Assembly (NCBI GenBank): GCA_016125085.1
Contig: WGMM01000037.1
Location: 1-50,898 of the forward strand
Source: a bacterium
Lineage (GTDB): Bacteria > Planctomycetota > Planctomycetia > Isosphaerales > Isosphaeraceae
Direction: 5' to 3'
Length of the DNA: 50,898 bases
The position numbers were made by a program, and so were the translations under genes. The notes under the pieces are model-generated. The model was not told the origin of the DNA, made no database searches, and saw nothing but the letters and a program-made list of their open reading frames with translations. This document shows positions 36,041 through 44,647 of the stretch, in pieces; the first letter of the stretch is position 1, and each line of letters begins with the position of its first letter.

Positions 36041-36356
36041 GAATGGCCCCAGGGTGGGTGTCGAACGCGCCTTGTTCGCAACCGGCCCATGATCGAATCG
36101 AGTTCGGAAGATGTCTTGCTGCCACCTTCTGATATCATAGGTTGCATGGATGGCGCGACAAGGCGGATCGTTCAACACGGCCGAAGATGACGAAAACCGA
36201 ACAGGCGTCGAATTTTCGGAACGGCCGAATCCGAACGGTCAAGACATCGGGCACACGGAATTGCTACACTGTCCGCTTCACGTCGTTCCTTCCGCCCGGG
36301 GGGGATCGACATTCTCTTGCGAAACTGGCGAATTGCCCGGAGCGACTGCCCAGACC
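36041..36356. other. Divergent promoter region, LonN and nth
   Basis: A 316-base gap between divergent genes, presumably holding both promoters. An in-frame extension of the endonuclease reading frame runs back to about 36150 but its predicted residues show no family similarity, so I treat it as non-coding. Confidence 0.45.
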
Positions 36357-37175
36357 ATGAGCCGGCAACCGCACGACACGCCGTCGCCCCTGGCTGGAGC
36401 GGCATCGAAACGAGCCTTTCGCCCTTCGGCCCGCCACACCCGCGAAGTGGTCGAAGCCCTGGCGAAGGCATATCCGGACAGCCGCTGCGCGCTCGACTTC
36501 GCCGATCTTTACCAGCTTATCGTGGCCACGATCCTCTCCGCCCAGTGCACCGACAAGCGTGTGAACATGGTCACGCCGCGTCTGTTCGACACATTTCCCG
36601 ACGCAGCCTCACTGGCCTCCGCCGACCCGGCCGAGCTGGAAGCGATCATCCGCTCCACCGGCTTTTACAAGGCCAAGGCCAAGAATCTGATCGCCATGGC
36701 CCGGGGACTGGTCGAGAACCACGACGGCCAGGTGCCTGAGGATATCGAATCGCTCACGAAGCTCGCCGGAGTCGGCAGGAAGACGGCCAATGTCGTTCTG
36801 GGCGTGGGGCTTGGGATCACTTCGGGGATCGTCGTCGACACGCACGTGACACGCCTTTCGCGACGCCTGGGGCTGACGAAACGCAACGACGCCGTGGGGA
36901 TCGAACGTGACCTCGTGAAAGCCGTGCCGAAAAGCGACTGGGTGCTGGTTTCGCTGCGGATGATCGACCACGGCCGGGCCATCTGCAAAGCCGGCCGCCC
37001 CGCCTGCCAGAAATGCCCGCTGGAGTCGATCTGCCCGAAGATCGGGGTCGAGGCGAAACCGGCGAAGCCTTCGAAGCCCCGGAAAACTACCGGCAGCGCG
37101 ACGAAGCCGTCCGCGAAATCCGCCAACACCAAAGCCGAATCACGTCAAAAAACCGCTCGAACGCCATCGCTTTGA
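36357..37175 (+). CDS. nth: Endonuclease III (DNA glycosylase/AP lyase)
   Basis: A 272-residue base-excision repair enzyme that removes oxidised pyrimidines and nicks the abasic site. The HhH motif LAGVGRKTANVVLG carries the catalytic Lys (K142), and VVDTHVTRLSRRLGL the catalytic Asp (D161). The 4Fe-4S loop is C-X6-C-X2-C-X5-C in CKAGRPACQKCPLESIC. The domain starts near SARHTREVVEAL. The C-terminal 45 residues are a Lys/Pro/Ala-rich tail (AKPAKPSKPRKTTGSATKP) absent from E. coli Nth, probably disordered and DNA-binding. metF follows after 12 bases, so they may be co-transcribed. Confidence 0.93.
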   Translation: MSRQPHDTPSPLAGAASKRAFRPSARHTREVVEALAKAYPDSRCALDFADLYQLIVATILSAQCTDKRVNMVTPRLFDTFPDAASLASADPAELEAIIRSTGFYKAKAKNLIAMARGLVENHDGQVPEDIESLTKLAGVGRKTANVVLGVGLGITSGIVVDTHVTRLSRRLGLTKRNDAVGIERDLVKAVPKSDWVLVSLRMIDHGRAICKAGRPACQKCPLESICPKIGVEAKPAKPSKPRKTTGSATKPSAKSANTKAESRQKTARTPSL

Positions 37176-37187
37176 GGATCGCCCGAC

Positions 37188-38108
37188 ATGCACATCAATG
37201 ACATTCTCGATCACCACAACCCGAGCTTCAGCTTCGAATTCTTCCCGCCCAAGACCGAAGCCGCCGCCGAGGATCTTTTCGCCACGATCGCCCGGCTTCA
37301 GGAGCTTGAGCCGGCCTTCGTTTCGGTGACATACGGCGCCGGCGGATCCACCCGCGAGCGTACGCACGACCTGATCGTGCGCATACAGAAGGAAACGAGC
37401 CTGACGGCCGTGAGCCACCTGACGAGCGTGTGCCACACCCTGGCCGAGCTTGAGGCGATCGTGGACAGGTACATGGCCTCGGGAATCGAGAACATTCTGG
37501 CCCTGCGCGGCGACCCGCCCAGGAACGTAGCCGATTACGACCGAGCCAACGACGCCTTTCAATACGCTGAGCAGCTGGTGCGGTTCCTGAAGGAACGGTC
37601 GACCCGCAATGGCGGCCGGGGCTTCGGCATCGGCGTGGCCGGCTTCCCCGAAGGGCACCCGGACACACCCAACCGGCTGAAGGAGTTGGACTTTCTCAAG
37701 CGGAAAGTCGACGCCGGGGCCGATTACATCTGCACGCAAATGTTCTTCGACAATCGAGATTTTTACGACTTTCGCGAGCGTTGCGAACTGGCCGGAATCA
37801 ATGTGCCGATCCTCGCCGGCATCATGCCCGTGAGCACGAAAGCCGGCATGGAACGCATGGCCGAACTTTCACTGGGTTCACGCCTCCCGGCCAAGCTTTT
37901 GCGTGCCGTGGGCCGGGCCGAAGACAACGCCGCGACGGCCCGCGTGGGCATTCACTGGGCGACGGAACAATGCCGCGACCTGCTGGACAACCAGGTGCGC
38001 GGGATTCACTTCTACACCCTGAACAAAAGCGACGCCACGCGACAGGTTTTCGAAAACCTGGGCGTGTCGAGTTCGCGTGCCTTGCAGGGGGATGGAATTC
38101 GATCGTGA
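37188..38108 (+). CDS. metF: Methylenetetrahydrofolate reductase
   Basis: A 306-residue MetF that reduces 5,10-methylene-THF to 5-methyl-THF with an FAD cofactor. The start FSFEFFPPKTEAAAEDLF is the family signature with the catalytic Glu. FVSVTYGAGGSTRERT, then HLTSVCHTLAELE, NILALRGDPP and GADYICTQMFFDN follow as expected. The end of the barrel includes NVPILAGIMPVSTKAG. Length fits bacterial MetF. It lies 12 bases after nth. No S-box, SAM riboswitch or other leader structure is visible. Confidence 0.95.
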   Translation: MHINDILDHHNPSFSFEFFPPKTEAAAEDLFATIARLQELEPAFVSVTYGAGGSTRERTHDLIVRIQKETSLTAVSHLTSVCHTLAELEAIVDRYMASGIENILALRGDPPRNVADYDRANDAFQYAEQLVRFLKERSTRNGGRGFGIGVAGFPEGHPDTPNRLKELDFLKRKVDAGADYICTQMFFDNRDFYDFRERCELAGINVPILAGIMPVSTKAGMERMAELSLGSRLPAKLLRAVGRAEDNAATARVGIHWATEQCRDLLDNQVRGIHFYTLNKSDATRQVFENLGVSSSRALQGDGIRS

Positions 38109-38139
38109 TGAGATCGATCGTCGATAACGAGACTTCTCG

Positions 38140-38373
38140 ATGTACTTTCGAATCCTCGGCCAGATTGTGGCAAAAGGGAGAATTGCCAAAGGATCCGGCA
38201 TCGATACCCTGGCACGACTTCGTCTAAAATACGGAGGGAGCAATTGGCGAAAGATGTCGGGTGAGACAGAGGTCGAACTTCAGAACGGAGTGATTAGGAA
38301 AGCGGAGATACACTGGTATGAAGCGACAGGCATCGGACCGAAAGAATACAAAATCAAGCGATTCCTCGACTGA
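38140..38373 (+). CDS. Hypothetical protein
   Basis: A 77-residue protein, 31 bases after metF. I do not recognise it. It is basic in the first half (GQIVAKGRIAKGSG) and has an alternating beta-like second half (ETEVELQNGVIRKAEIHWYEATGIG) ending in a short Lys-rich tail. No signal, membrane span or metal motif. The ribosome site is weak, and it overlaps the next gene by 56 bases if that gene starts at 38318. The regular strand pattern and codon use suggest a real small protein. Confidence 0.55.
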   Translation: MYFRILGQIVAKGRIAKGSGIDTLARLRLKYGGSNWRKMSGETEVELQNGVIRKAEIHWYEATGIGPKEYKIKRFLD

Positions 38374-38761
38374 ATCGGTACCGAAGCTCCCGATGACCGT
38401 ATGGTCACGTGCCAAATTCGCTTTGTGTTTCGAATCGGGAGGAATAGGCGATTTGGAAACCGGCAAGGTTTACCAGGTCATCAAAGACAATGACGCCCTT
38501 CGAAGCGGAATGGTTCGGATCATCGACGCTTCAGGTGAGGATTATCTGTATCCGTCCGACTGGTTCGTGCCGCTGAATCTTACGAAAGTTGTGAATTCCG
38601 TGATACTTGCTCGGCAAAACGAACTATTTTCGGATAGAAAGCCGATCGAAAAGGGTTCCGATCGAACGCAAGAGGCCAGGAAATCAAATCCATCGGCAGG
38701 AAATGCCCGGATCATCAGAAACCCAAAACGCACCCCCGTTGTCAAAAATCGAACTTCGTGA
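38318..38761 (+). CDS. Hypothetical protein with SH3-like core
   Basis: A 147-residue protein of unknown function. The middle, AKFALCFESGGIGDLETGKVYQVI through GEDYLYPSDWFVPLNL, looks like an SH3-like beta-barrel of the kind found in many small planctomycete and cyanobacterial proteins. The N- and C-terminal parts are hydrophilic and low complexity. The start is uncertain: 38318 has GGAG about 10 bases before it but overlaps the preceding gene, while the ATG at 38393 gives no overlap. Its end overlaps the queG start by 59 bases, so the three genes are probably translationally linked. Confidence 0.55.
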   Translation: MKRQASDRKNTKSSDSSTESVPKLPMTVWSRAKFALCFESGGIGDLETGKVYQVIKDNDALRSGMVRIIDASGEDYLYPSDWFVPLNLTKVVNSVILARQNELFSDRKPIEKGSDRTQEARKSNPSAGNARIIRNPKRTPVVKNRTS

Positions 38762-39809
38762 ACGCATTCGTCGTCAGGGCCTCGAACTTGGGTTCGACGC
38801 CATCGGCTTCGCGCCGGCGGTCGCACCGCCGGGCTATCCGGACATGCTCGACTGGCTCGAAATGGGCCAGAACGCCGGGATGGCATACATGGAACGTCAG
38901 GCCCAGGCCAGGGCGCACCCGCGTGGCGTTTTCGAACCGGTCGCGACGGTCATCGTCGCCGTTCTGAATTACAAGCCGGAGACGAGTTCGAAACCCGGAC
39001 CGGGCGACGAATCAATCGCTTCGAAACGCACGTGTGGCCATGTCGCGGCATACGCCCAGGGGCGGGATTATCATTTCATTTTCTGGGAACGTCTGGATAA
39101 ACTGCTTGCGGCGATTCAGGCGGATCTGCCCGATGTTCGAGGCCGGGCCGTGGCCGACAGCGCGCCCCTGATGGAACGGGACTTCGCCCGGCTGGCTGGC
39201 CTGGGCTGGTTCGGCAAGAACACGTGCCTGATTCACAAGTCGATCGGCAGTTTCACGCTACTTGGTGCACTTCTCATCGACCTGGAATTGCCGCCGGACG
39301 CGCCTTTCGAAGCCGACCACTGCGGCACCTGCACCCGCTGCCTGGATGCCTGCCCGACCCAGGCATTCGAAGGCCCTTACCGGCTCGATGCCCGTAAATG
39401 CATTTCGTACTGGACGATCGAGCATAAAGGCCACCTGCCCGACGAAGCCGCCGACGACCTGCACGGCTGGGCTTTCGGGTGCGATATCTGCCAGCAGGTC
39501 TGCCCCTGGAACAGAAAGCCACCGGCAGCGTCAGACGCCGAAATTCGGGGCGATGGCCGATTTCATGAACCCGACCTTCTCGACTGGCTCGAAATGGAAC
39601 CGGCCGAAATGAAACGGCTGATCAAGGGCACGGCGCTTGAGCGTTCCAAGCGGGCCGGCCTGGTGCGCAACGCCTGCCACGTGCTGGCCGGTAACGGAGC
39701 GTCCGAATCCCTGCCCGCGCTGAATCGCCTGGCCGAATCGGACCCTGACGAAGTCGTGCGGCATGCGGCAGCCCGGGCCGCTGCACGGCTCCAATCGAAT
39801 TCGAAATAA
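38703..39809 (+). CDS. queG: Epoxyqueuosine reductase
   Basis: A 368-residue cobalamin-dependent iron-sulfur enzyme that reduces epoxyqueuosine to queuosine in the tRNA wobble position. The active-site Asp is D152 in VADSAPLMERDFA, followed by GLGWFGKNTCLI. The two 4Fe-4S clusters are given by CGTCTRCLDACP and CDICQQVCPWNR. C-terminal residues from about 300 are HEAT-like (GASESLPALNRLAESDPDEVVRHAAARA). Length matches QueG of other bacteria. The ATG at 38703 overlaps the end of the upstream gene and has CAGGA just before it, slightly close; the true start may be a little further downstream. Confidence 0.93.
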   Translation: MPGSSETQNAPPLSKIELRERIRRQGLELGFDAIGFAPAVAPPGYPDMLDWLEMGQNAGMAYMERQAQARAHPRGVFEPVATVIVAVLNYKPETSSKPGPGDESIASKRTCGHVAAYAQGRDYHFIFWERLDKLLAAIQADLPDVRGRAVADSAPLMERDFARLAGLGWFGKNTCLIHKSIGSFTLLGALLIDLELPPDAPFEADHCGTCTRCLDACPTQAFEGPYRLDARKCISYWTIEHKGHLPDEAADDLHGWAFGCDICQQVCPWNRKPPAASDAEIRGDGRFHEPDLLDWLEMEPAEMKRLIKGTALERSKRAGLVRNACHVLAGNGASESLPALNRLAESDPDEVVRHAAARAAARLQSNSK

Positions 39810-39831
39810 AGATGCCCGGCCAGTCATGCGA

Positions 39832-41304
39832 TCAGAATACGATGCGGCCTCGGATACCAAAGAGCAGCCCCGTGGCGGTGTCCGGCATTGAGGATTCCAC
39901 AGCCTGCATGTCGAGCGTCACACGGAACCAGCGGGTGATCTCGGCATCGTAATACATTTCGAAACCGAGCTGGTTCGAAAGAGGTGTCCACTGCGGGCCG
40001 GGATTGCGGAGCGATGAGTTCAGGCCCGTATAAAATCCGGCGACCCCGAACGAATCGCCGGGGCGGGACCGAAAGAGCCTGCGGCCAGCGACGCCCAAAT
40101 TCGCGAAATACTCGACAGGATTCGTCCGGGCGTCGGCCCAGGTGACATTGCCGAAAAGCCCCCAGCCACGGCCCGGGCTGGTGTCGTCGTGCACCAGAAA
40201 CTGATCGAAGCCGTAATTCACGGCCCACGTGCCAGCCCTGCGCGGCACCTGAAGGCCCGATTCGGGCAGCAGGACGTAGTCGTCACCCAGGGTCGGGCTG
40301 AACGAGCCGCTGGACCACGCCGCTTCGAATGTCTGGTGGCCGGGCAATTCGGCAATGCGGACCGGCAGCCGCAGCTGCCCCATCAGCGAAACTCCGTTGG
40401 AGAGCATCGGAGCGAACCCGGCGGTATCAGGCTGACCGGTCGGATCGACCACGAGCACGGTCGCTACCGGCTCGCCGTCAACATTCCATGATGCCCCCGC
40501 GCCAAGCGTGGAATAAGGCACGGCTCGCCCGAACGCCGGATTCACGACCAGGGCCGTATTCTGGAATCGGTCGGTGCCGAACCCGCCAAGGAACGGATGC
40601 AGGCCATAGCGGTCGGCCGTGTTGAGCTTGCCGAAAAAGACTGTGAACTCATCCGTAACTTTCTGGCGGAACTGGAGATTCGTCAGGGCCGAAGCTTGCC
40701 CGTAGCCCTGGGGGAACTGAAGGGCGAAGTTGACCGGCATCACGGAAGCCGCGATCGGATTGACGCTCTGGCCGAACCGGTTCTCCAGGTGGAAATCGAT
40801 CGCAAAGCCTTCCAGGCCAGCGAGTTTACCGAAGTCGAACTCGATGAACGAATCCATCTTGGGCGCGAATGCGAATTCCTGCTGCGAGCCGCCTGAGGCC
40901 AGGCCCTGATAGAACAGAGTGATCGTCCGCCGGCGGGAGACGCCCCTGTCGCGGGCACGTGACCGCCAGCCGCCAAGCCCCAGGGCCTGCAGCAGGCTTT
41001 CCGGTCGGTCGTCGGTGGAAGTCGAACCGAAGAACGTCGCCGGATCCTCCGGCGAATCGGTGTCGTTCGCCGCAGGAATCGTAATGTCCGGTGGAACGAA
41101 AGTTTCGGCTGGAATCGGTTCGATCGCGGCCTCGCTGGCCGGAATCGGACGCAACGTCTCGGCCGGATCGAGTAACGGTGGCGGCCCTGATTGCGCAACA
41201 TTCGGGCCGATAGACGGTTCGATGGTGCCAGATGCGGAATCGTCCGCGACCGGGACAACACCCATGGCGAACCAGGCCCAACCGATCCAGGTGTAGGATG
41301 ACAC
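39832..41304 (-). CDS. OprB-like carbohydrate-selective porin
   Basis: A 490-residue outer-membrane beta-barrel. The C-terminus is GIRGRIVF, ending in Phe as outer-membrane proteins do. The body has alternating aromatic strands and the OprB-type signatures FFGKLNTADRYGLHPF and YDAEITRWFRVTLDMQAVE near the end. An N-terminal Pro/Ser/Thr-rich linker of about 110 residues precedes the barrel, longer than usual. The start is taken as GTG at 41304, with GGAG 9 bases upstream; the resulting N-terminus (TWIGWAWFAMGVVPVA) is hydrophobic but lacks positive charge, so it may be wrong. An ATG at 41265 is the alternative. Probably imports sugars. Divergent from the SGNH hydrolase gene. Confidence 0.75.
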   Translation of the reverse strand: MSSYTWIGWAWFAMGVVPVADDSASGTIEPSIGPNVAQSGPPPLLDPAETLRPIPASEAAIEPIPAETFVPPDITIPAANDTDSPEDPATFFGSTSTDDRPESLLQALGLGGWRSRARDRGVSRRRTITLFYQGLASGGSQQEFAFAPKMDSFIEFDFGKLAGLEGFAIDFHLENRFGQSVNPIAASVMPVNFALQFPQGYGQASALTNLQFRQKVTDEFTVFFGKLNTADRYGLHPFLGGFGTDRFQNTALVVNPAFGRAVPYSTLGAGASWNVDGEPVATVLVVDPTGQPDTAGFAPMLSNGVSLMGQLRLPVRIAELPGHQTFEAAWSSGSFSPTLGDDYVLLPESGLQVPRRAGTWAVNYGFDQFLVHDDTSPGRGWGLFGNVTWADARTNPVEYFANLGVAGRRLFRSRPGDSFGVAGFYTGLNSSLRNPGPQWTPLSNQLGFEMYYDAEITRWFRVTLDMQAVESSMPDTATGLLFGIRGRIVF

Positions 41305-41488
41305 GATCTGCGACTCCGATCCATCGGCGAATCCAATCCTGAGATGACTAATATATGCTTTGAGGATTTCGACAAGTCCGAACGAATTCGAAACCGCGGT
41401 TGATCGATTCCATGAATTATGGTTCGATTGTCGATCCACGAAGGACCGTGCCGCCAATTCGCGGAAGACTCAGGGAAGAGGCTTTCGG

Positions 41489-43270
41489 ATGTCAATACGC
41501 AAATTGTTTCGAATCTGCAAGTTGCAGAACGAAAGGCCGAAAGCCGGCGTTGCCCTGCGATGGGCGACCACCGAATCGCTCGAATCCCGGGTCCTGATGA
41601 CTCTTGGGCTGGATTATGCCATGGCTGACAGGTTCGCGCCCAACTGGGCGGACCCGAAGGCCGTGACGCTGCCGAACACAGCCGAATATGCCCGGCCGGC
41701 AGCGTTCGACGTCACGCTGAAAATCACGGGCGAAGCGGATCCTGAAGCCGAATACGTCTGGAAGCTCACGCCCGAAAGCGGCAACGCCGAGCCCGTGGAA
41801 ACCAGGGGCGAATCGCCGAAAGTGAGCCTGCAGGCGGGTGTCTGGAAGGCCGAAGTCACGGAACTCCGAGACGGTCAGGTGATCGACACCGGTACGGGTG
41901 ACGTCACGGTCAAAGACATTCTCGTCGTCGCCATCGGCGACAGCTACGGGTCAGGTGAAGGCAATCCCGAACTGAGCCAGCGGTTCGACCTGCACTGGTC
42001 GTATCGGCACATGACGGCTGCCCAGCTTGCCTCGGCCGATCTGAACGGCGTGTCGTCCAGCAGATTTCCCTGGGCCTGGCAGGTCAATACGACCGCCCCC
42101 GCCCTCTGGGCCCGCAGCGGCGACCCGACGCAGACACAGCAAAGCCGGCTGGCACACCGGTCGGTGCTGGCTTATTCGGCTCAATATGCCATGGCCCTGG
42201 AAAAGGCCGATCCCCATACGTCGGTCACGTACGTCAGCGTGGCTCAATCCGGGGCGACGATCCCGACGCTGATGAATCAGCCGAACGTCGCGGCCGAAGA
42301 CGGCAGCACGCCCCTGCCGCCCCAGTTGCCCGAACTGGCGAAAATCATCGGCGACAGGCCGATCGACACGCTTGTCGTCTCCATCGGCGGCAACGATGCC
42401 GGTTTCGCCGACATCGTCAAAAAAATGGCCCTGTCGAATTTTTTCATGCCTGACCTGCTGCCTAAAGCCGCGGCCGCTGCCGGGCTGACTTCGGCCAATG
42501 CCGATGCGATCGCCGCTAAAGTGCTGGCGAAGCTGCAGTCACGCCCGCCGCTGGGCATGCAATGGGTGCTGGACACTTACCAGGCCAACACCGCGAACCT
42601 GGCCGCGAATTACGGCCGGCTGGACGAAGCCATCCGCAAGAACTTCACGGTGAATCAGGTGGCGATCACCGAATACCCGGACGTTTCCCGGGTGAAGGTG
42701 CGCGGCATCGACGGCAATCCCGTGAACTGGTGGGGCCCGGTCGTGTTCGACCTCCTGCCGGGCGTGGCCGTGAATTCGACACAGGCGATGGTGGCGACAA
42801 AGCTTATCGCCGAGCCCCTGAACGCGACGATCGCCCAGGCGGCCGCTTCGAACGGCTGGGTTTACGTGGGCGGGATCAACGACGCCTTCGCGGGCCGAGG
42901 CTACTCCGCCCCCAGGGCCGACCGCTGGATGCGTACGGCCCGCGAGAGCCTGATCCAGCAAAACCAGCCGGAAGGAATCTCAGGGACACTCTATCCGCTC
43001 AACACCAAAGGCACGGTGCATCCGACCGCCGCCGGCCACACAGCCATGGCTGAAAAGCTGGCAGAAGCCCTTGGCAAGCCGAAAGTTGCGGACACCCTGG
43101 CGGCAACGAATCCGGCCATCCGCACACCGGCCCTGCCGATCACCGTGGCTTATGCACATGCGGTGCACGATACCGACGCCAACGACCATCTGGCCGAACT
43201 GGTGGCCCGGCTGGCACGGGGGCCGAGGCCGCGGCGGGTCTTAAGAAGTCCAGGCCAGGTCTGGACATGA
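41489..43270 (+). CDS. Secreted SGNH-type hydrolase/lipase with LEPR-XLL-like N-terminus
   Basis: A 593-residue exported protein. Residues about 30-40 contain ESLESRVLMTLG, the LEPR-XLL-type start. The catalytic domain begins near residue 145 with VVAIGDSYGSGEGNP (nucleophile S152), then block III IGGNDAGF (Asn), and ends with HPTAAGH (H511), the general base. Large insertions between the blocks suggest a bacterial lysophospholipase/lipase-like group. The N-terminal beta domain (residues 45-140) is Ig-like. GGGAAGAGG lies before the ATG. Substrate unknown; lipids or acetylated polysaccharides are the usual targets. It shares a short divergent promoter region with the porin gene. Confidence 0.82.
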   Translation: MSIRKLFRICKLQNERPKAGVALRWATTESLESRVLMTLGLDYAMADRFAPNWADPKAVTLPNTAEYARPAAFDVTLKITGEADPEAEYVWKLTPESGNAEPVETRGESPKVSLQAGVWKAEVTELRDGQVIDTGTGDVTVKDILVVAIGDSYGSGEGNPELSQRFDLHWSYRHMTAAQLASADLNGVSSSRFPWAWQVNTTAPALWARSGDPTQTQQSRLAHRSVLAYSAQYAMALEKADPHTSVTYVSVAQSGATIPTLMNQPNVAAEDGSTPLPPQLPELAKIIGDRPIDTLVVSIGGNDAGFADIVKKMALSNFFMPDLLPKAAAAAGLTSANADAIAAKVLAKLQSRPPLGMQWVLDTYQANTANLAANYGRLDEAIRKNFTVNQVAITEYPDVSRVKVRGIDGNPVNWWGPVVFDLLPGVAVNSTQAMVATKLIAEPLNATIAQAAASNGWVYVGGINDAFAGRGYSAPRADRWMRTARESLIQQNQPEGISGTLYPLNTKGTVHPTAAGHTAMAEKLAEALGKPKVADTLAATNPAIRTPALPITVAYAHAVHDTDANDHLAELVARLARGPRPRRVLRSPGQVWT

Positions 43271-43300
43271 CCGGATCGCGAGCAGCTGATCCATCAAGCA

Positions 43301-43834
43301 TTACGACGGACTCGGAAACGTCTCGAGTTCGGTCCGAAACGGCTCGTCGCCTGTCGCGGGGTCGATAAGGACGACATAATCGGCAAGGGCGTCCGGGGCG
43401 GGGCCGTCGTCTGTCGACATGCCCGGCTCTTCGTCCCAGCCGATCAAGTGAACTCGCACAGCGTAATCGCCGGCCGGCAGGTCGAGAAGCCCGACGATCT
43501 CACCGGCCGGAACTTCGATATGCTCAATCCCCGATACCCCGATTCGGCCAGTGCTGCGAAGCAAGTAGGGTTCGGACGCCACGATGACGTATCGTTCCTC
43601 GCGTTCGTTCAAGGCTGCGGGCGTTTCAGACGTACCTCGCCTGATTTCGATCGACATCACACCATCGGAGCCGATATTCAGCGGCACGAAGTGGCCGGCC
43701 GCGATATGCCTGCGAATGTCGGCGTCGTTCAGCAGTTCCTTTTCCCACGAATCGTAGTCACTTACGCCTTCGAAGGCAGCCTCGTTCCAAAGGCAATGCA
43801 TCCCGGCATCGGTGGGGCATTCGAATCGATTCAT
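43301..43834 (-). CDS. Hypothetical acidic protein
   Basis: A 177-residue acidic, cytosolic-looking protein without signal peptide or membrane span. It starts with a short Cys/His-containing stretch (CPTDAGMHCLW), and then a mixed alpha/beta pattern with GEIVGLLDLPAGDYAVRVHLIGWDEEPG. I do not recognise the family. The sequence style resembles small immunity-type or housekeeping proteins of polymorphic toxin loci, but this is only an impression. It is read on the same strand as the L,D-transpeptidase-like gene, on the other side of the 111-bp repeat. A paired function with that gene is possible but unproven. Confidence 0.6.
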   Translation of the reverse strand: MNRFECPTDAGMHCLWNEAAFEGVSDYDSWEKELLNDADIRRHIAAGHFVPLNIGSDGVMSIEIRRGTSETPAALNEREERYVIVASEPYLLRSTGRIGVSGIEHIEVPAGEIVGLLDLPAGDYAVRVHLIGWDEEPGMSTDDGPAPDALADYVVLIDPATGDEPFRTELETFPSPS

Positions 43835-44202
43835 CGCGAAGTCCTCCGGTTGAAGTTTCGAGTGCGAATCAGGATTCGCCCATCGTTCGCTGACGCCTTG
43901 ATTATGTCACGACCGGCCCGCTCATGTTCACCCCTCGATCGCGTGCGGCACGAACCGGCTGAAATTCGTGGTGATCGGGCCGTCGTCTTCGCGGATGCCC
44001 AGGCCGGCCGGTTCGCCGCCGATCACCCAGCCGCCCACGAACGATACGGTTCACGTGTCGAATTCAACCAGATAGAGCTGATCATCATCAACCGAGAAGA
44101 AATCCATGCAAGATTTCGCTATCCCCTTCGCCAAAAAACGGACGATCCCTATTCGAATCCGTTTTGCGAGTCAGCGAATACCAATCGGCAAATACCGACT
44201 GA
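43835..44202. other. Intergenic region containing truncated duplicate
   Basis: A 368-base gap holding one copy of the 111-bp direct repeat. The 165 bases next to it (44038-44202) are A/T-rich and contain only an 18-codon minus-strand frame (44051-44107), which I do not call a gene. No terminator is obvious. Confidence 0.45.
43927..44037. repeat. 111-bp direct repeat, copy 1 (truncated glutathionylspermidine-synthase-like end)
   Basis: Identical to 44648-44758 at 109 of 111 positions by eye (differences in GAAATTCGTGGTG versus GAAGTTCGTAGTG). It encodes the last 35 or so residues of the YgiC-like protein (GGWVIGGEPAGLGIREDDGP onward to the stop) but has no upstream gene, an in-frame stop lying just before it. 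It lies on the far side of the L,D-transpeptidase-like gene. The duplicate boundary is sharp at both ends. Confidence 0.85.
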
Positions 44203-44589
44203 TCAATTCCAATCGCTTTTGACGACCAGTCGAACAGGTTCATTCGCTTTCACCCATTCGTAAAATTTGATGGCGTCCTGAAGATTCAAATGAATGCAAC
44301 CGGCCGAACACATCATCGGATATTGATGCACGTACACGCCCGTTTTCCATTCGATGGGGCCGACGGCAAAGGGCATATCGACCTGAAATTGTATCGAACG
44401 CTTGTTGGCGTAACAGTCTTTCGAATGCAGGGTGACGTCGATATTGTAGGATCGATTTCCGCTGGCCGTCACCGCCGCATTGTGCCCGCCAAAATTCAAC
44501 ATTCCGAATGCCGTGCTCCCCCAGCAACCTTTGTGTGGTGCCCTCGGACAATTCTTCCGTTCGTTTAGCGTAATCTTCGCTTGCTTCAT
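44203..44589 (-). CDS. L,D-transpeptidase-like protein (YkuD/DUF2778-like), cassette gene
   Basis: A 128-residue protein. The C-terminal half has the catalytic pattern VYVHQYPMMCSAGCIHLN: C98 in SAGC with H88 ten residues before it and H100 after, like the Cys-His site of L,D-transpeptidases. The spacing is shorter than in typical YkuD domains and closer to the DUF2778/Tlde1 group. The N-terminal half is Cys- and His-rich and has no signal peptide. The ATG at 44589 has AGAGGG 7 bases upstream; a GTG at 44652 would overlap the upstream gene's stop. Base composition is lower in G+C than its neighbours (48-52% in two 60-base blocks I counted, against 58-60% in the upstream gene). It may cross-link or cleave peptidoglycan, but export is unexplained. 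Confidence 0.65.
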   Translation of the reverse strand: MKQAKITLNERKNCPRAPHKGCWGSTAFGMLNFGGHNAAVTASGNRSYNIDVTLHSKDCYANKRSIQFQVDMPFAVGPIEWKTGVYVHQYPMMCSAGCIHLNLQDAIKFYEWVKANEPVRLVVKSDWN

Positions 44590-44647
44590 GGCTATTCCCT
44601 CTACAGTTGAAGTTGTCGTCAATTTTCCTTGCCGAAAGTCCCGGGCT

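Noticed and set aside
36150..36356. In-frame N-terminal extension of endonuclease III
   Set aside because: The added residues show no Nth homology and the family begins shortly after 36357; the region is better explained as divergent promoters.
44051..44107. 18-codon minus-strand frame (MDFFSVDDDQLYLVEFDT) between the repeat copies
   Set aside because: Too short and no clear ribosome site; it may be the end of an older gene broken by the insertion, but nothing supports it as a gene.
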